Shown here piece after piece: positions 43,588 through 53,081 of a DNA stretch of 64,000 nucleotides. Source of the stretch: Scandinavium hiltneri (GTDB taxonomy: Bacteria; Pseudomonadota; Gammaproteobacteria; Enterobacterales; Enterobacteriaceae); assembly GCF_024764835.1 (NCBI RefSeq), contig NZ_JALIGE010000074.1, forward strand, positions 62,001 to 126,000. The letters are read 5' to 3'. The notes under the pieces were generated by a model. It saw only the letters and a program-made list of their open reading frames with translations. It was not told where the DNA came from and searched no databases. The translations under genes were made by a program, and so were the position numbers. Every line of letters starts with the position of its first letter. The stretch's first letter is position 1.

Positions 43588-45576
43588 CTACACGTCCGAG
43601 CGGACCTTTTCGAATACGCACACTCCGTGCGCGGGCCCATGCCAGACAGCCAGGATGACCGGATTATCCTCTCCGGCGAATGGAGGAATGGCGCGCCACT
43701 CCCCTGTCGGTAATGCAATATCTGCAACGTCCTGCGACGCGTTGAGCGTAATCAGCCAGTTCTGCGAAAGCAGGATTTGCATCCGCGGAATACCGTGCTG
43801 CCACTCATCCGCACTCAGCGGCTGCGCGTCCTTGTTAAGCCAGCGAACGCTGCCATCGCCCTCCTGCCACCAACGATCGTCAGTCAGCGCCGGGATTTTC
43901 TGACGCAGGTGAATGAGTGCAGCAGTGAATTTCGTCATGCCAGCGTTAGCCTTTTCCCAGTCCAGCCAGGTTAAGGCGTTGTCCTGACAGTACGCGTTGT
44001 TGTTACCGTGCTGGCTATGACCGTGTTCATCCCCGGCCAGTATCATCGGTGTCCCTTGTGATAAGAGCAGTGAGGCCATCAGGGCATGGACGCTGGCGCG
44101 TCGCCGCTCAATTACATCGAGACTGCCGTCTAACCCTTCTATACCATGGTTAAAGCTATGGTTATTGTTGGTCCCGTCGCGGTTTTCTTCACCGTTTGCC
44201 TCATTGTGTTTCTGATTGAAACAGACGCAGTCGCGCAGGGTGAAACCATCATGCGCCGTCACCAGGTTGACCGAGGCGGACGGCAGACGACCATTACGCT
44301 GGAACACGTCGCTGGAGGCGGCAAAGCGGCTGGCGAACTCGCCAAGCGACAGGTTTTGCTGTAACCAAAAGCGCCGGGTCGCATCCCGGAAATGATCGTT
44401 CCATTCGGCAAACAGCGGAGGGAAGTTGCCCACCTGGTAACCACCGTCACCGATATCCCACGGCTCAGCAATCAGCTTCACCGCGCTCAAATGCGGATCG
44501 TTTTTGATCGCCTCAAACAGCGGCGCATCCTGTCGAAACTCGGGCGTTCTGCCCATCACCGAGGCGAGATCGAAACGGAAACCGTCGACGTGACACTCAT
44601 CGACCCAAAAACGCAGGCACTGGCGCGCATATTCCACCGAGCCCGGCGTGCTGAGATTCAGCGTGTTTCCGCAGCCGGTCCAGTTGTGGTAATCGCCATC
44701 GTCCCTTATCCAATAATAGCTACGGTTGTCGATTCCGCGCAGGGAGAAGGTCGGGCCGTCGAGATCGATCTCCGCGCTGTGGTTCAGCACAATATCGAGA
44801 ATCACTTCAATGCCCGCAGCGTGCAGCGCTTTAACCGCATCACGAAATTCGTTCAGTGCGTTCTTCGCCGACATCGCATAGCGCGGGTCAACGGCGAACA
44901 TCGCCAACGGGTTGTAGCCCCAGTAATTCGACAGCCCCAGCCGTTGCAGACGCGGTTCGCTGGCGAAATGCGCCACCGGCAGCAGCTCCAGCGTGGTGAT
45001 ACCGAGTTTTTTGAAGTAGGCAATCATCAGCGGATGGGCGAGCGCGCCGTAGGTGCCCGCGAGATCTTTCGGAATACCGGGGTGTAAATACGTCAGCCCT
45101 TTAACGTGCGCTTCGTAGATAATAGTCTTGCCCCACGGCGTGCGCGGGAACACGTCGTGGCCCCAGTCGTAGTGCAAATCCACCACCACCGATCGCGGCG
45201 CAACTGCGGCGCTGTCTCTGCTGTCCGGGCTGTCGTGTCCGCCGTGTAACAGCGGATCGTCCGTGGCTTCACCGTCAACGCGATGCGCGCACGGATCCAG
45301 CAGCAGCTTCGCCGGGTTAAAACGGTGCCCCTGCAACGGCTCCCACGGCCCGTGAATGCGGAAACCGTAACGCAGCCCCGGATGCCCATCGGCCAGGTAA
45401 CCGTGCCACACGTCGCCATCACGGCCCGGTAAATCCTCACGCCGCTCGTTTCCATCCTCGTCAAACACACAGAGCTCAACCCGCTGAGCATGCGCGGAGA
45501 AAAGCGTGAAGTTCACGCCGTTGCCGTCGTAACGTGCGCCAAGCGGCGCCGGTTTCCCCGCCGTGAGCTTAGTCAT
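43588..45576 (-). CDS. glgX: Glycogen debranching enzyme GlgX
   Basis: A 662-residue GH13 isoamylase-type enzyme (657 in E. coli) that hydrolyses the alpha-1,6 stubs left by GlgP. An N-terminal CBM48 domain (about 1-130) precedes the catalytic barrel with nucleophile region GFRFDLASVMG and acid region LIAEPWDIG. Its ATG overlaps the glgB stop in ATGA, so the two are coupled. It is followed by glgC. Confidence 0.96.
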   Translation of the reverse strand: MTKLTAGKPAPLGARYDGNGVNFTLFSAHAQRVELCVFDEDGNERREDLPGRDGDVWHGYLADGHPGLRYGFRIHGPWEPLQGHRFNPAKLLLDPCAHRVDGEATDDPLLHGGHDSPDSRDSAAVAPRSVVVDLHYDWGHDVFPRTPWGKTIIYEAHVKGLTYLHPGIPKDLAGTYGALAHPLMIAYFKKLGITTLELLPVAHFASEPRLQRLGLSNYWGYNPLAMFAVDPRYAMSAKNALNEFRDAVKALHAAGIEVILDIVLNHSAEIDLDGPTFSLRGIDNRSYYWIRDDGDYHNWTGCGNTLNLSTPGSVEYARQCLRFWVDECHVDGFRFDLASVMGRTPEFRQDAPLFEAIKNDPHLSAVKLIAEPWDIGDGGYQVGNFPPLFAEWNDHFRDATRRFWLQQNLSLGEFASRFAASSDVFQRNGRLPSASVNLVTAHDGFTLRDCVCFNQKHNEANGEENRDGTNNNHSFNHGIEGLDGSLDVIERRRASVHALMASLLLSQGTPMILAGDEHGHSQHGNNNAYCQDNALTWLDWEKANAGMTKFTAALIHLRQKIPALTDDRWWQEGDGSVRWLNKDAQPLSADEWQHGIPRMQILLSQNWLITLNASQDVADIALPTGEWRAIPPFAGEDNPVILAVWHGPAHGVCVFEKVRSDV

Positions 45577-47759
45577 TCCCCCTCCCGCACCAGCCAGATA
45601 GTCGACAGCGGCGGCAGCGTCAGTGATAGCGAGTGCTGACGGTTATGGCTGGTAATCTCATCGCTATGAACGCCGCCCGCATTCCCTGCATTGCTGCCGT
45701 GATAGTGCATCGAATCGGTGTTCATCACTTCGCGCCAGCGCCCTGGCTGGTTGATGCCAAACCGGTATTCGTGGCGCGGAACCGGGGTGAAGTTGCTGGC
45801 GACGATGATTTCGTTGCCCTGCCGGTCACGGCGCACGAACACAAACACCGAGCGCTCGTGGTCGTCCACCACCAGCCATTCAAAGCCGTAGCTGTCGTAA
45901 TCCCGTTCATGCATCGCCTTGTGATGGCGATAGGTCAGGTTGAGGTCGCGCACCAGCCGCTGCACGCCGTGATGCCAGTTGTCGCCGCCGCTCAGCAGAT
46001 GCCAGTCGAGACTGGCGTCGTGATTCCATTCACGCCCCTGAGCAAACTCATTACCCATAAACAGCAGCTTTTTACCCGGGAAAGCGTACAGCCAGCCGTA
46101 GTAGGCGCGCAGGTTGGCAAACTTCTGCCACGCGTCGCCCGGCATGCGGTCGAGAATCGATTTTTTACCGTGGACCACTTCGTCGTGCGACAGCGGCAGC
46201 ACGAAGTTTTCGGTGCCGTTGTACAACATGCCGAAGGTCAGTTTGTCGTGATGATGTTTGCGGTATACCGGGTCGAGCTTCATGTAGTCGAGGGTGTCGT
46301 GCATCCAGCCCAGGTTCCATTTGTACCAGAAACCCAGCCCGCCCATGTCCGGTGGACGTGAGACACCCGCAAAGTCGGTGGACTCTTCTGCCATGCTCAC
46401 CGCGCCCGGCACCTGTTCCCCGAGAATGCGGTTGGTGCTGCGCAAGAATTCGATGGCTTCGAGGTTTTCGCGCCCGCCGTGTTCGTTCGGCACCCATTCG
46501 CCCGCTTTTCGGCTGTAGTCACGGTAAATCATCGAGGCGACGGCGTCGACGCGCAGAGCATCAATGCCGAAACGCTCAATCCAGTACAGCGCGTTGCCGA
46601 CTAAGAAATTCTGCACTTCGCGACGGCCATAGTTATATATCAGGGTGTTCCAGTCCTGATGGTAGCCTTCGCGCGGATCGCTGTGCTCGTACAGCTCGGT
46701 GCCGTCAAATTTCGCCAGCGCAAAATCATCGGATGGGAAATGGCCCGGCACCCAGTCAAGAATGACGTTCAGCCCGGCGTTGTGCGCCGCGTTGATGAAG
46801 TAGCGGAAATCTTCCCGCGTGCCGAATCGACGCGTGGGCGCATACAACCCGGTGGGCTGATAACCCCAGCTGCCGTCGAACGGATGCTCGTTAATCGGTA
46901 ACAGTTCCAGATGGGTGAAGCCCATCCATTTGGCGTACGGCACCAACTGGTCCGCCAGCTCGCGGTAGCTCAGCCAGAAGTTGTTGTCGGTGTGACGACG
47001 CCAGGAACCGAGATGCACTTCATAAATGGCAATCGGCGCATCAAAATTATTCGCATTCCGGCGGGATTCCGGCTGCTCGATTTTTTCTGGCAACCCACAA
47101 ATCAACGACGCCGTTTCCGGGCGCATTTGCGCTTCGAAGGCGTACGGGTCGGCTTTGATCCGCAACTCGCCGTGGGCATCGATCATTTCGAATTTATACA
47201 GCTGACCGTTATGCGCCCCGGGAATGAACAGCTCCCAGATGCCCGACTCCGCCCGCAGGCGCATCGGATGGCGGCGACCGTCCCAGTAGTTGAACTGCCC
47301 GACCACCGACACGCGCCGTGCATTCGGTGCCCAGACGGAAAAACGCGTACCGGTTACGCCGTCCATCGTCGCGGCATGCGCCCCCAATGTTTCGTAGGGC
47401 CGCAAATGCGTGCCTTCCGACAGCAGCCAGGCATCCATCTCCTGCAGTAGCGGGCCGAAACTGTACGGGTCATCAATGAGATTTTGCTGCCCGTGCCAAA
47501 GCACAGCCAGTTGGTAGCGGAAGGTGTTTTTACGGCGCGGCATGACGCCGCAGAAGAAACCGCGCGAATCAAGGCAGTCGAGCTGCCCTATCTTGCGTCC
47601 GGTTTTCGGTTCGACAACCCACACCTCGGTGGCGTCAGGTAACAGGGCCCGGACTTCCAGTCCCGCATCGGTGCAATGCATGCCAAGCACGGAAAACGGA
47701 TCCGCAAAATGGCCAGCAATAAGGGCATTAATCACGTCTTTCTCAATACGATCGGACAT
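45573..47759 (-). CDS. glgB: 1,4-alpha-glucan branching enzyme GlgB
   Basis: A 728-residue GH13 enzyme, exactly the E. coli length, that creates the alpha-1,6 branches of glycogen. The start at 47759 (MSDRIEKDVINALIAGHFADP) matches E. coli; the longer frame up to 47861 is rejected. N-terminal CBM48 modules lead to the barrel with nucleophile Asp in GIDALRVDAVAS and acid Glu in MAEESTDF. It is the first gene of glgBXCAP, lying 237 bases after asd with a terminator in between. Confidence 0.97.
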   Translation of the reverse strand: MSDRIEKDVINALIAGHFADPFSVLGMHCTDAGLEVRALLPDATEVWVVEPKTGRKIGQLDCLDSRGFFCGVMPRRKNTFRYQLAVLWHGQQNLIDDPYSFGPLLQEMDAWLLSEGTHLRPYETLGAHAATMDGVTGTRFSVWAPNARRVSVVGQFNYWDGRRHPMRLRAESGIWELFIPGAHNGQLYKFEMIDAHGELRIKADPYAFEAQMRPETASLICGLPEKIEQPESRRNANNFDAPIAIYEVHLGSWRRHTDNNFWLSYRELADQLVPYAKWMGFTHLELLPINEHPFDGSWGYQPTGLYAPTRRFGTREDFRYFINAAHNAGLNVILDWVPGHFPSDDFALAKFDGTELYEHSDPREGYHQDWNTLIYNYGRREVQNFLVGNALYWIERFGIDALRVDAVASMIYRDYSRKAGEWVPNEHGGRENLEAIEFLRSTNRILGEQVPGAVSMAEESTDFAGVSRPPDMGGLGFWYKWNLGWMHDTLDYMKLDPVYRKHHHDKLTFGMLYNGTENFVLPLSHDEVVHGKKSILDRMPGDAWQKFANLRAYYGWLYAFPGKKLLFMGNEFAQGREWNHDASLDWHLLSGGDNWHHGVQRLVRDLNLTYRHHKAMHERDYDSYGFEWLVVDDHERSVFVFVRRDRQGNEIIVASNFTPVPRHEYRFGINQPGRWREVMNTDSMHYHGSNAGNAGGVHSDEITSHNRQHSLSLTLPPLSTIWLVREGE

Positions 47760-47959
47760 GCTATTCATCCTGTTATAGGTGCCGCTGTTTCCAGTACCTG
47801 TAGCGACTTTTTTTGACCTGAACAACGCAGCCCGTAAGCGTCCTCTTCTGCGCCATCCCACCCTCAGGGAAAAACCTCTCCCTTAAAGCATAGCCAAGGC
47901 TTTATCTGACTCCTGGTAAAAATGAAGGAAATACGTAATACGTATAAAGCGACAGGCAC

Positions 47960-47989
47960 AAAAAAGGGGTGACTCAGCACCCCTTTTTT
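47960..47989. terminator. Terminator between asd and glgB
   Basis: AAAAAGGGGTG and its complement ending CACCCCTTTTTT form a strong hairpin with runs of A and T on the two sides. It follows the asd stop (47997) in the direction of minus-strand transcription and precedes the glg operon promoter. Confidence 0.92.
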
Positions 47990-47996
47990 CATTTCG

Positions 47997-49103
47997 TTAC
48001 GCTAATTGCCTCAACATGCGGCGTAGCGGCTCGGCGGCGCCCCAGAGGAGCTGATCGCCGACGGTGAAAGCGGAGAGATACTCCGGCCCCATATTCAGTT
48101 TACGCAACCGCCCGACCGGCGTGCTCAATGTGCCGGTGACCGCCGCTGGAGTCAGTTCGCGCATAGTGATGTCGCGATCGTTTGGCACCACTTTGGCCCA
48201 CGGATTGTGCGCCGCCAGCAGTTCTTCCACGGTCGGGATCGACACGTCTTTCTTCAGTTTGAGGGTGAAGGCCTGGCTGTGACAGCGCAGCGCGCCGATA
48301 CGCACGCACAGACCATCAACTGGAATCACGTTCTGGGTCGCAAGAATTTTGTTGGTCTCAGCCTGCCCTTTCCACTCTTCGCGGCTCTGGCCGTTATCGA
48401 GCTGTTTGTCGATCCACGGGATCAGGCTCCCGGCCAGCGGTACGCCGAAGTTGTCGACAGGCAGGTCGCCGCTGCGGGAAAGTGCCGTGACTTTGCGTTC
48501 GATATCCAGAATGGCCGACGCCGGGTTAGCCAGTTCATCCGCAACGTAGTGGTGCAGCGCGCCCATTTGGCTCAGCAGTTCACGCATATGACGCGCGCCG
48601 CCGCCGGAGGCAGCCTGATAGGTGGCGACAGACGCCCACTCCACCAGATCTTCTGCGAACAGGCCGCCGAGGGACATCAGCATCAGGCTGACGGTACAGT
48701 TTCCACCAACAAACGTTTTTACGCCGTTATTGAGGCCGTCGGTAATGACAGCCTGGTTAACCGGATCCAGAATAATAATGGCGTCGTCATTCATGCGCAG
48801 CGAAGAGGCCGCATCAATCCAGTAACCCTGCCAGCCGCTTTCACGCAGCTTTGGATAGATTTCGTTGGTATAATCGCCGCCCTGGCAGGTGACAATGATG
48901 TCGAGCGCCTTCAGTGCCTCCAGGTCGAAAGCATCCTGCAGCGTGCCGGCAGGCTGAGTGCCGAATGCAGGCGCAGCCTGACCGAACTGAGAGGTGGAGA
49001 AGAAGACCGGGCGGATGGCGTCAAAATCGCGCTCTTCTACCATGCGTTGCATGAGTACAGAGCCGACCATTCCGCGCCAGCCGATAAAACCAACATTTTT
49101 CAT
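47997..49103 (-). CDS. asd: Aspartate-semialdehyde dehydrogenase
   Basis: A 368-residue NADPH-dependent enzyme (367 in E. coli) that reduces aspartyl phosphate to the semialdehyde feeding lysine, diaminopimelate, methionine and threonine. The NADP loop GWRGMVGSVLMQRM is at the N-terminus and the catalytic Cys136 lies in GGNCTVSLML; numbering is shifted by one because of an extra residue near 50. The start at 49103 matches E. coli. It lies upstream of the glg operon as in E. coli. Confidence 0.97.
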   Translation of the reverse strand: MKNVGFIGWRGMVGSVLMQRMVEERDFDAIRPVFFSTSQFGQAAPAFGTQPAGTLQDAFDLEALKALDIIVTCQGGDYTNEIYPKLRESGWQGYWIDAASSLRMNDDAIIILDPVNQAVITDGLNNGVKTFVGGNCTVSLMLMSLGGLFAEDLVEWASVATYQAASGGGARHMRELLSQMGALHHYVADELANPASAILDIERKVTALSRSGDLPVDNFGVPLAGSLIPWIDKQLDNGQSREEWKGQAETNKILATQNVIPVDGLCVRIGALRCHSQAFTLKLKKDVSIPTVEELLAAHNPWAKVVPNDRDITMRELTPAAVTGTLSTPVGRLRKLNMGPEYLSAFTVGDQLLWGAAEPLRRMLRQLA

Positions 49104-49311
49104 AGCGTGTGTTCCTGCAGAGGTGTGTGCTGTTGTGCTGACCCCGTTTCTATCAAAAGAAGGCAGGGTATCCCTCACATTACAAAATGCAGCCAAAGTC
49201 GCAAGTGAAAAAAATCAATAATGGGTCATGATTAAGTAACATAACTTATTTAACGCGTTAATTTTAAACGCGTATCTACCGTGTAAAACACGATTATCAG
49301 GGAACTATGCA

Positions 49312-49905
49312 ATGAGTGAAATTCTTTCCGCGGCGGTGCTGTTGATCCTGATTATGGATCCACTGGGGAACCTGCCGATTTTTATGTCGGTGCTGAAGCA
49401 TACAGAGCCTAAGCGCCGTCGAGCGATCATGATACGTGAGCTATTAATCGCCCTGCTTATCATGCTCATTTTCCTGTTCGCAGGAGAGAAAATCCTCGCG
49501 TTCCTGAACCTAAGCGCGGAGACCGTTTCTATTTCTGGCGGCATCATTTTGTTCCTGATTGCCATAAAGATGATTTTTCCCGGCAACGAGGGCGGCAGTA
49601 ACGGCTTACCGGCGGGGGAAGAACCGTTTATCGTCCCGCTGGCTATTCCGTTAGTTGCCGGGCCGTCTTTGCTGGCGACGCTGATGCTGCTGTCGCATCA
49701 GTATCCCAATAAGATGAGCCATTTGGTGCTCGCGCTGATGCTCGCCTGGGGCGGCACGGTGGCGATTTTGCTGCAGTCAGGGCTGTTTTTACGCCTGCTT
49801 GGCGAGAAAGGCGTGAATGCGCTGGAACGACTGATGGGGTTGATTCTGGTGATGCTGGCGACCCAGATGTTCCTCGACGGCATTCGGGTGTGGATGAAGG
49901 GCTAA
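49312..49905 (+). CDS. yhgN: MarC-family inner-membrane protein YhgN
   Basis: A 197-residue polytopic membrane protein with about six helices, the E. coli YhgN length. Typical MarC-family elements are LILIMDPLGNLPIF, PLAIPLVAGP and the C-terminal LMGLILVMLATQMFLDGI. Its biochemical role is not established. It stands alone between asd and the convergent gntU. Confidence 0.93.
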   Translation: MSEILSAAVLLILIMDPLGNLPIFMSVLKHTEPKRRRAIMIRELLIALLIMLIFLFAGEKILAFLNLSAETVSISGGIILFLIAIKMIFPGNEGGSNGLPAGEEPFIVPLAIPLVAGPSLLATLMLLSHQYPNKMSHLVLALMLAWGGTVAILLQSGLFLRLLGEKGVNALERLMGLILVMLATQMFLDGIRVWMKG

Positions 49906-49939
49906 ATCCCCTCCCCCCAAAGGGGCGAGGGAGAAAAGC

Positions 49940-49972
49940 GTAGGCCCGGCAAGCTTCAGCGCCGCCGGGCAA
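49940..49972. repeat. REP-like element between yhgN and gntU
   Basis: GTAGGCCCGGCAAGC and GCGCCGCCGGGC form the two halves of a REP-type palindrome. It lies between the converging ends of yhgN and gntU and may protect one of the transcripts. A CCCCTCC / GGGGCGAGG-type inverted fragment precedes it. Confidence 0.72.
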
Positions 49973-49983
49973 ATGTTCGCCAC

Positions 49984-51324
49984 TTAGCTCAACAGCGTAA
50001 ACGCAATCATCCCGACAATCGCACCCACGGTCCCCAGAATGGTTTCCATCAACGTCCATGTTTTCAGCGTTTGTGCTTCGGTCGCGCCGGTAAACTTACC
50101 GAACAGCCAGAAGCCCGCGTCGTTTACGTGGCTCACAACGATTGAACCGCCCGCGATACAGATAGACAGAGCGGCCATCTGCGCACCGCTGTAATGCAGC
50201 TGCTCAATGACAGGCATCACCAGACCGACCGCCGTCAGACACGCAACGGTAGCGGAACCCTGAATGATGCGCACCGCGGCCGCCAGTACGAAGCAGGTAA
50301 TGGCAATCGGCAGGCCCATGCCGGTCAACGCTTCACCGAGCGCCGGACCTACACCGGAATCCACCAGTACCTGTTTGAACACGCCGCCCGCACCGATCAC
50401 CAGCAGAATAATACCCGCCGGTTGCAGCGCCGCACCGCAGATTTCCATCACCCGGTCTTTCGGCATGCCCTGACGCATCGCCAGACCGTAAATCGCCACC
50501 AGACACGCGACGAGGATTGCGGTAAACGGATGACCGATAAACTCGAACCACTCATACGCCGTAGAACCTTGCGGCACAAAGTGAGCCGCAATGGTTTTCA
50601 GGCCAACCAGCACCAGCGGCAGCAGGATCAGCGCGAGGCTGAAACCAAAGCTCGGCATTTTACCTTCGCCCAGATGCGGCTCGGAGATATCGTCCGGAAT
50701 GTGCAGCTCAACGTGACGGCTGATGAAATTACCCCACAGCGGCCCGGCGATGATCATCCCAGGGATGGCCGCACACAGGCCAATCAAAATCATCCAGCCA
50801 AAATCAGCGTGCATTTGCGAAGCCAGCAGCATCGGCGCGGGCCCAGGCAGCAGGAACGCCGCAGCTGCAGCCACGCCCGCAAACAGAGGAATCACCAGTT
50901 TCACCAGGTTGGTTCCGGTGTGACGCGCCATGGAAAACGCGACGCTAATCAGCAGCACGATAGCCACTTCGAAGAACAGCGGCAGCGCACAGATAAGCCC
51001 TGCGAGGCCTATCGCGTAATGCGCCCGACTGTGCCCGAAGGACTTCAGCATTTTGACGGCAATCTGATCGACCGCGCCGGTCTCGTGCAGAATCTTGCCA
51101 AACATGGCCCCCAGCGCGACCACGATCGCGAGGAAGCCGAGCGTGCCGCCCATCCCTTTTTGCATAGTGTCAGCGATTTTATCGAGCGGCATCCCCGAGA
51201 AAAGCCCTGCACCAATAGACACCACCATCAAAGCAACGAAGGCGTGCATACGGGCCTTCATGACTAAAAACAGCAGCAGCAATACCGAGCCGACTGCCGT
51301 TAAAACAAGCGTTAATGTAGTCAC
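49984..51324 (-). CDS. gntU: Low-affinity gluconate transporter GntU
   Basis: A 446-residue GntP-family permease with about 12 to 14 membrane helices, nearly identical in length and sequence to E. coli GntU. It imports gluconate across the inner membrane. The start codon is GTG: the minus strand at 51322-51324 reads GTG and shares bases with the gntK TGA stop (GTGA overlap). It is the second gene of gntKU. Confidence 0.95.
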   Translation of the reverse strand: MTTLTLVLTAVGSVLLLLFLVMKARMHAFVALMVVSIGAGLFSGMPLDKIADTMQKGMGGTLGFLAIVVALGAMFGKILHETGAVDQIAVKMLKSFGHSRAHYAIGLAGLICALPLFFEVAIVLLISVAFSMARHTGTNLVKLVIPLFAGVAAAAAFLLPGPAPMLLASQMHADFGWMILIGLCAAIPGMIIAGPLWGNFISRHVELHIPDDISEPHLGEGKMPSFGFSLALILLPLVLVGLKTIAAHFVPQGSTAYEWFEFIGHPFTAILVACLVAIYGLAMRQGMPKDRVMEICGAALQPAGIILLVIGAGGVFKQVLVDSGVGPALGEALTGMGLPIAITCFVLAAAVRIIQGSATVACLTAVGLVMPVIEQLHYSGAQMAALSICIAGGSIVVSHVNDAGFWLFGKFTGATEAQTLKTWTLMETILGTVGAIVGMIAFTLLS

Positions 51325-51854
51325 GACTTACTGCCTTTGTTGATTAACTCAATGGTACTGGCGACAACGCCTTCCAGCGGCTGATCGATATCAACCACCA
51401 ACACGTCGGCTTCGTCCGCGCCCGGCTCTTGCAGCGTTTCAAACTGCGTGACCAGCATTTGGGTTTTGAAGAAGTGACCTTTACGCGCTTTCAGGCGGCT
51501 TTCGATAACGTCGAAATCACCCTTCATGTAGATAAAGGAGAGGTTCGGATTGCCTTCGCGCAGCAGGTCGCGGTAGGTTTTTTTCAGGGCTGAACAGACT
51601 ACCAGCGACACTTTATTGGTGCGCTGCATCGCGAAAGCGGCGTCGTTCAGGGCCTGCAGCCACGGTTTGCGGTCGTCGTCGTTCAGCGCTTCGCCGGAGG
51701 ACATTTTGACGATATTGCTACGCGGATGGAGAAAGTCGCCATCAAGAAACGCGGCGTGCAGCTGATAGGCCACTTCGCTGGCGACGGCGGATTTACCGCT
51801 ACCAGAGACGCCCATCAAAACGTAGACATGGTGATCATGGTTAGTCGTGCTCAA
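51321..51854 (-). CDS. gntK: Thermoresistant gluconokinase GntK
   Basis: A 177-residue kinase that makes 6-phosphogluconate for the Entner-Doudoroff and pentose phosphate routes. The P-loop GVSGSGKS is at residues 15-22. I place the start at the TTG at 51852-51854 (read as Met, then STTNHDHH), which has a GGGAG ribosome site at good spacing and matches the E. coli protein start. The upstream ATG at 51932 would read through the GntR operators. The stop overlaps the gntU start. Confidence 0.93.
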   Translation of the reverse strand: MSTTNHDHHVYVLMGVSGSGKSAVASEVAYQLHAAFLDGDFLHPRSNIVKMSSGEALNDDDRKPWLQALNDAAFAMQRTNKVSLVVCSALKKTYRDLLREGNPNLSFIYMKGDFDVIESRLKARKGHFFKTQMLVTQFETLQEPGADEADVLVVDIDQPLEGVVASTIELINKGSKS

Positions 51855-51874
51855 AGCGTTGCTCCCACAGGTCG

Positions 51875-51905
51875 ATTTGTTACGGGTAACTGTTATCGGT
51901 AACAT
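51875..51905. promoter_or_regulatory. Two GntR operators in front of gntK
   Basis: ACTGTTATCGGTAACAT at 51889-51905 matches the E. coli GntR operator (reverse strand ATGTTACCGATAACAGT). A second overlapping copy, TTGTTACGGGTAACTGT, covers about 51876-51892. Their place directly before gntK predicts repression that gluconate relieves. Confidence 0.85.
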
Positions 51906-51959
51906 TGTCCTGCCGGGCTTGTGGATAAGCAATAACCATCCGGACGATAAACTGCGTTG

Positions 51960-51975
51960 TGTGATCTACTTCAAA
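51960..51975. promoter_or_regulatory. CRP-like site between gntR and gntK
   Basis: TGTGATCTACTTCAAA has a perfect left half (TGTGA) and a weaker right half. It lies upstream of the GntR operators and near the gntR stop. cAMP-CRP control of gntKU is known in E. coli. Confidence 0.65.
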
Positions 51976-51984
51976 CTTGTCAGT

Positions 51985-52980
51985 TTAAATTGATCCGCCT
52001 GGTGACAATGTGAAACCTAAATCTAACATCTTAGGCGTAACAATTTCACCACGAATGCGCGCCAGCAGGCGCTCAGCGCCGATGCGGCCCATGCGTTCAC
52101 GCGGGGTCAATACGCTCGCCAGGCGCGGCTCCATCACCTGGCCGATATCGTGGCCGTGGAAACCGGCAATCGCCATGTCGTCGGGGATTTTTAAGCCCAG
52201 GCGCTGACATTCAAACGCCGCACCGACCGCAAGGTCATCGTTGGTGCAGAAAATACCGTCGAGCTGCGGATATTCACGACGCGCCTGGCGCATCAGCTCA
52301 ATCCCGGAGGAGTACGATGACGATTGCTCAACCATCACGCTGTACGGCGTGAGGCCCGCTTCGTTCATCGCTTGCTCGTAGCCCTGCTGTTTGATGATGG
52401 TGCGTTCATCGAGGCGTGCGCCAAGATAGGCGATATGACGATGACCGCGCGAAATGATGGTGGCAGTCATCTGGCGGGCGGCTTCGAAGTTATCGAAACC
52501 GACGGCGATATCGATGCACGGCGACTGGCTGTCCATCAGTTCAACCACTGGAATGCCGGACACTTCAATCATTTTGCGGGTGCGCGCAGTGTGGGTGCGC
52601 TCAGAAAGGATCAGCCCGTCGATGTTCCAGGAGAGCATCGACTCCAGACGCTCCTCTTCCATTTCCGGTTTGTAGCCGTAGTGGGCGAGCATGGCCTGGT
52701 AGCCATAGGCATCGGTCACGCTTTCAATGCCTTTTAGCACTTCCGCGAAAACCTGGTTGGTCAGTGAAGGAAGAAGGACACCAATCGCGCGGCTGGTCGA
52801 GTTGGACAAAATGTCCGGGGCGCGGTTGGGGATGTAACCCAGTTCATCAAGAGCGATAGCAATTTTGCCGCGCAGCGCCTCGGAAACCTGTTCCGGGTTA
52901 CGCAGAAAACGACTGACCGTCATTTTGGTCACGCCGACGCGATCGGCAACATCCTGAAGTACGGGTCTTTTCTTTTTCAT
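51985..52980 (-). CDS. gntR: Gluconate repressor GntR
   Basis: A 331-residue LacI-family repressor, the E. coli length. The N-terminal helix-turn-helix and hinge are VLQDVADRVGVTKMTVSRFL (about 7-26), and the ligand-binding core follows. Gluconate or its derivatives release it from operators in front of gntK. It is transcribed just ahead of gntKU on the same strand. Confidence 0.96.
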   Translation of the reverse strand: MKKKRPVLQDVADRVGVTKMTVSRFLRNPEQVSEALRGKIAIALDELGYIPNRAPDILSNSTSRAIGVLLPSLTNQVFAEVLKGIESVTDAYGYQAMLAHYGYKPEMEEERLESMLSWNIDGLILSERTHTARTRKMIEVSGIPVVELMDSQSPCIDIAVGFDNFEAARQMTATIISRGHRHIAYLGARLDERTIIKQQGYEQAMNEAGLTPYSVMVEQSSSYSSGIELMRQARREYPQLDGIFCTNDDLAVGAAFECQRLGLKIPDDMAIAGFHGHDIGQVMEPRLASVLTPRERMGRIGAERLLARIRGEIVTPKMLDLGFTLSPGGSI

Positions 52981-53081
52981 CGTCCAGAGGCTGATAAAGG
53001 GGGAACATTTCCTCAGTTTATCATGGACGCAGCAGAACCTTCCCCCCTTGGGGAAAGGTTCTGAAATTTATTTAATCAGGA

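Noticed and set aside
50194..51267. Plus-strand frame of 357 codons opposite gntU
   Set aside because: Gln/Arg/His-rich reverse reading of a membrane protein gene; no plausible start signal.
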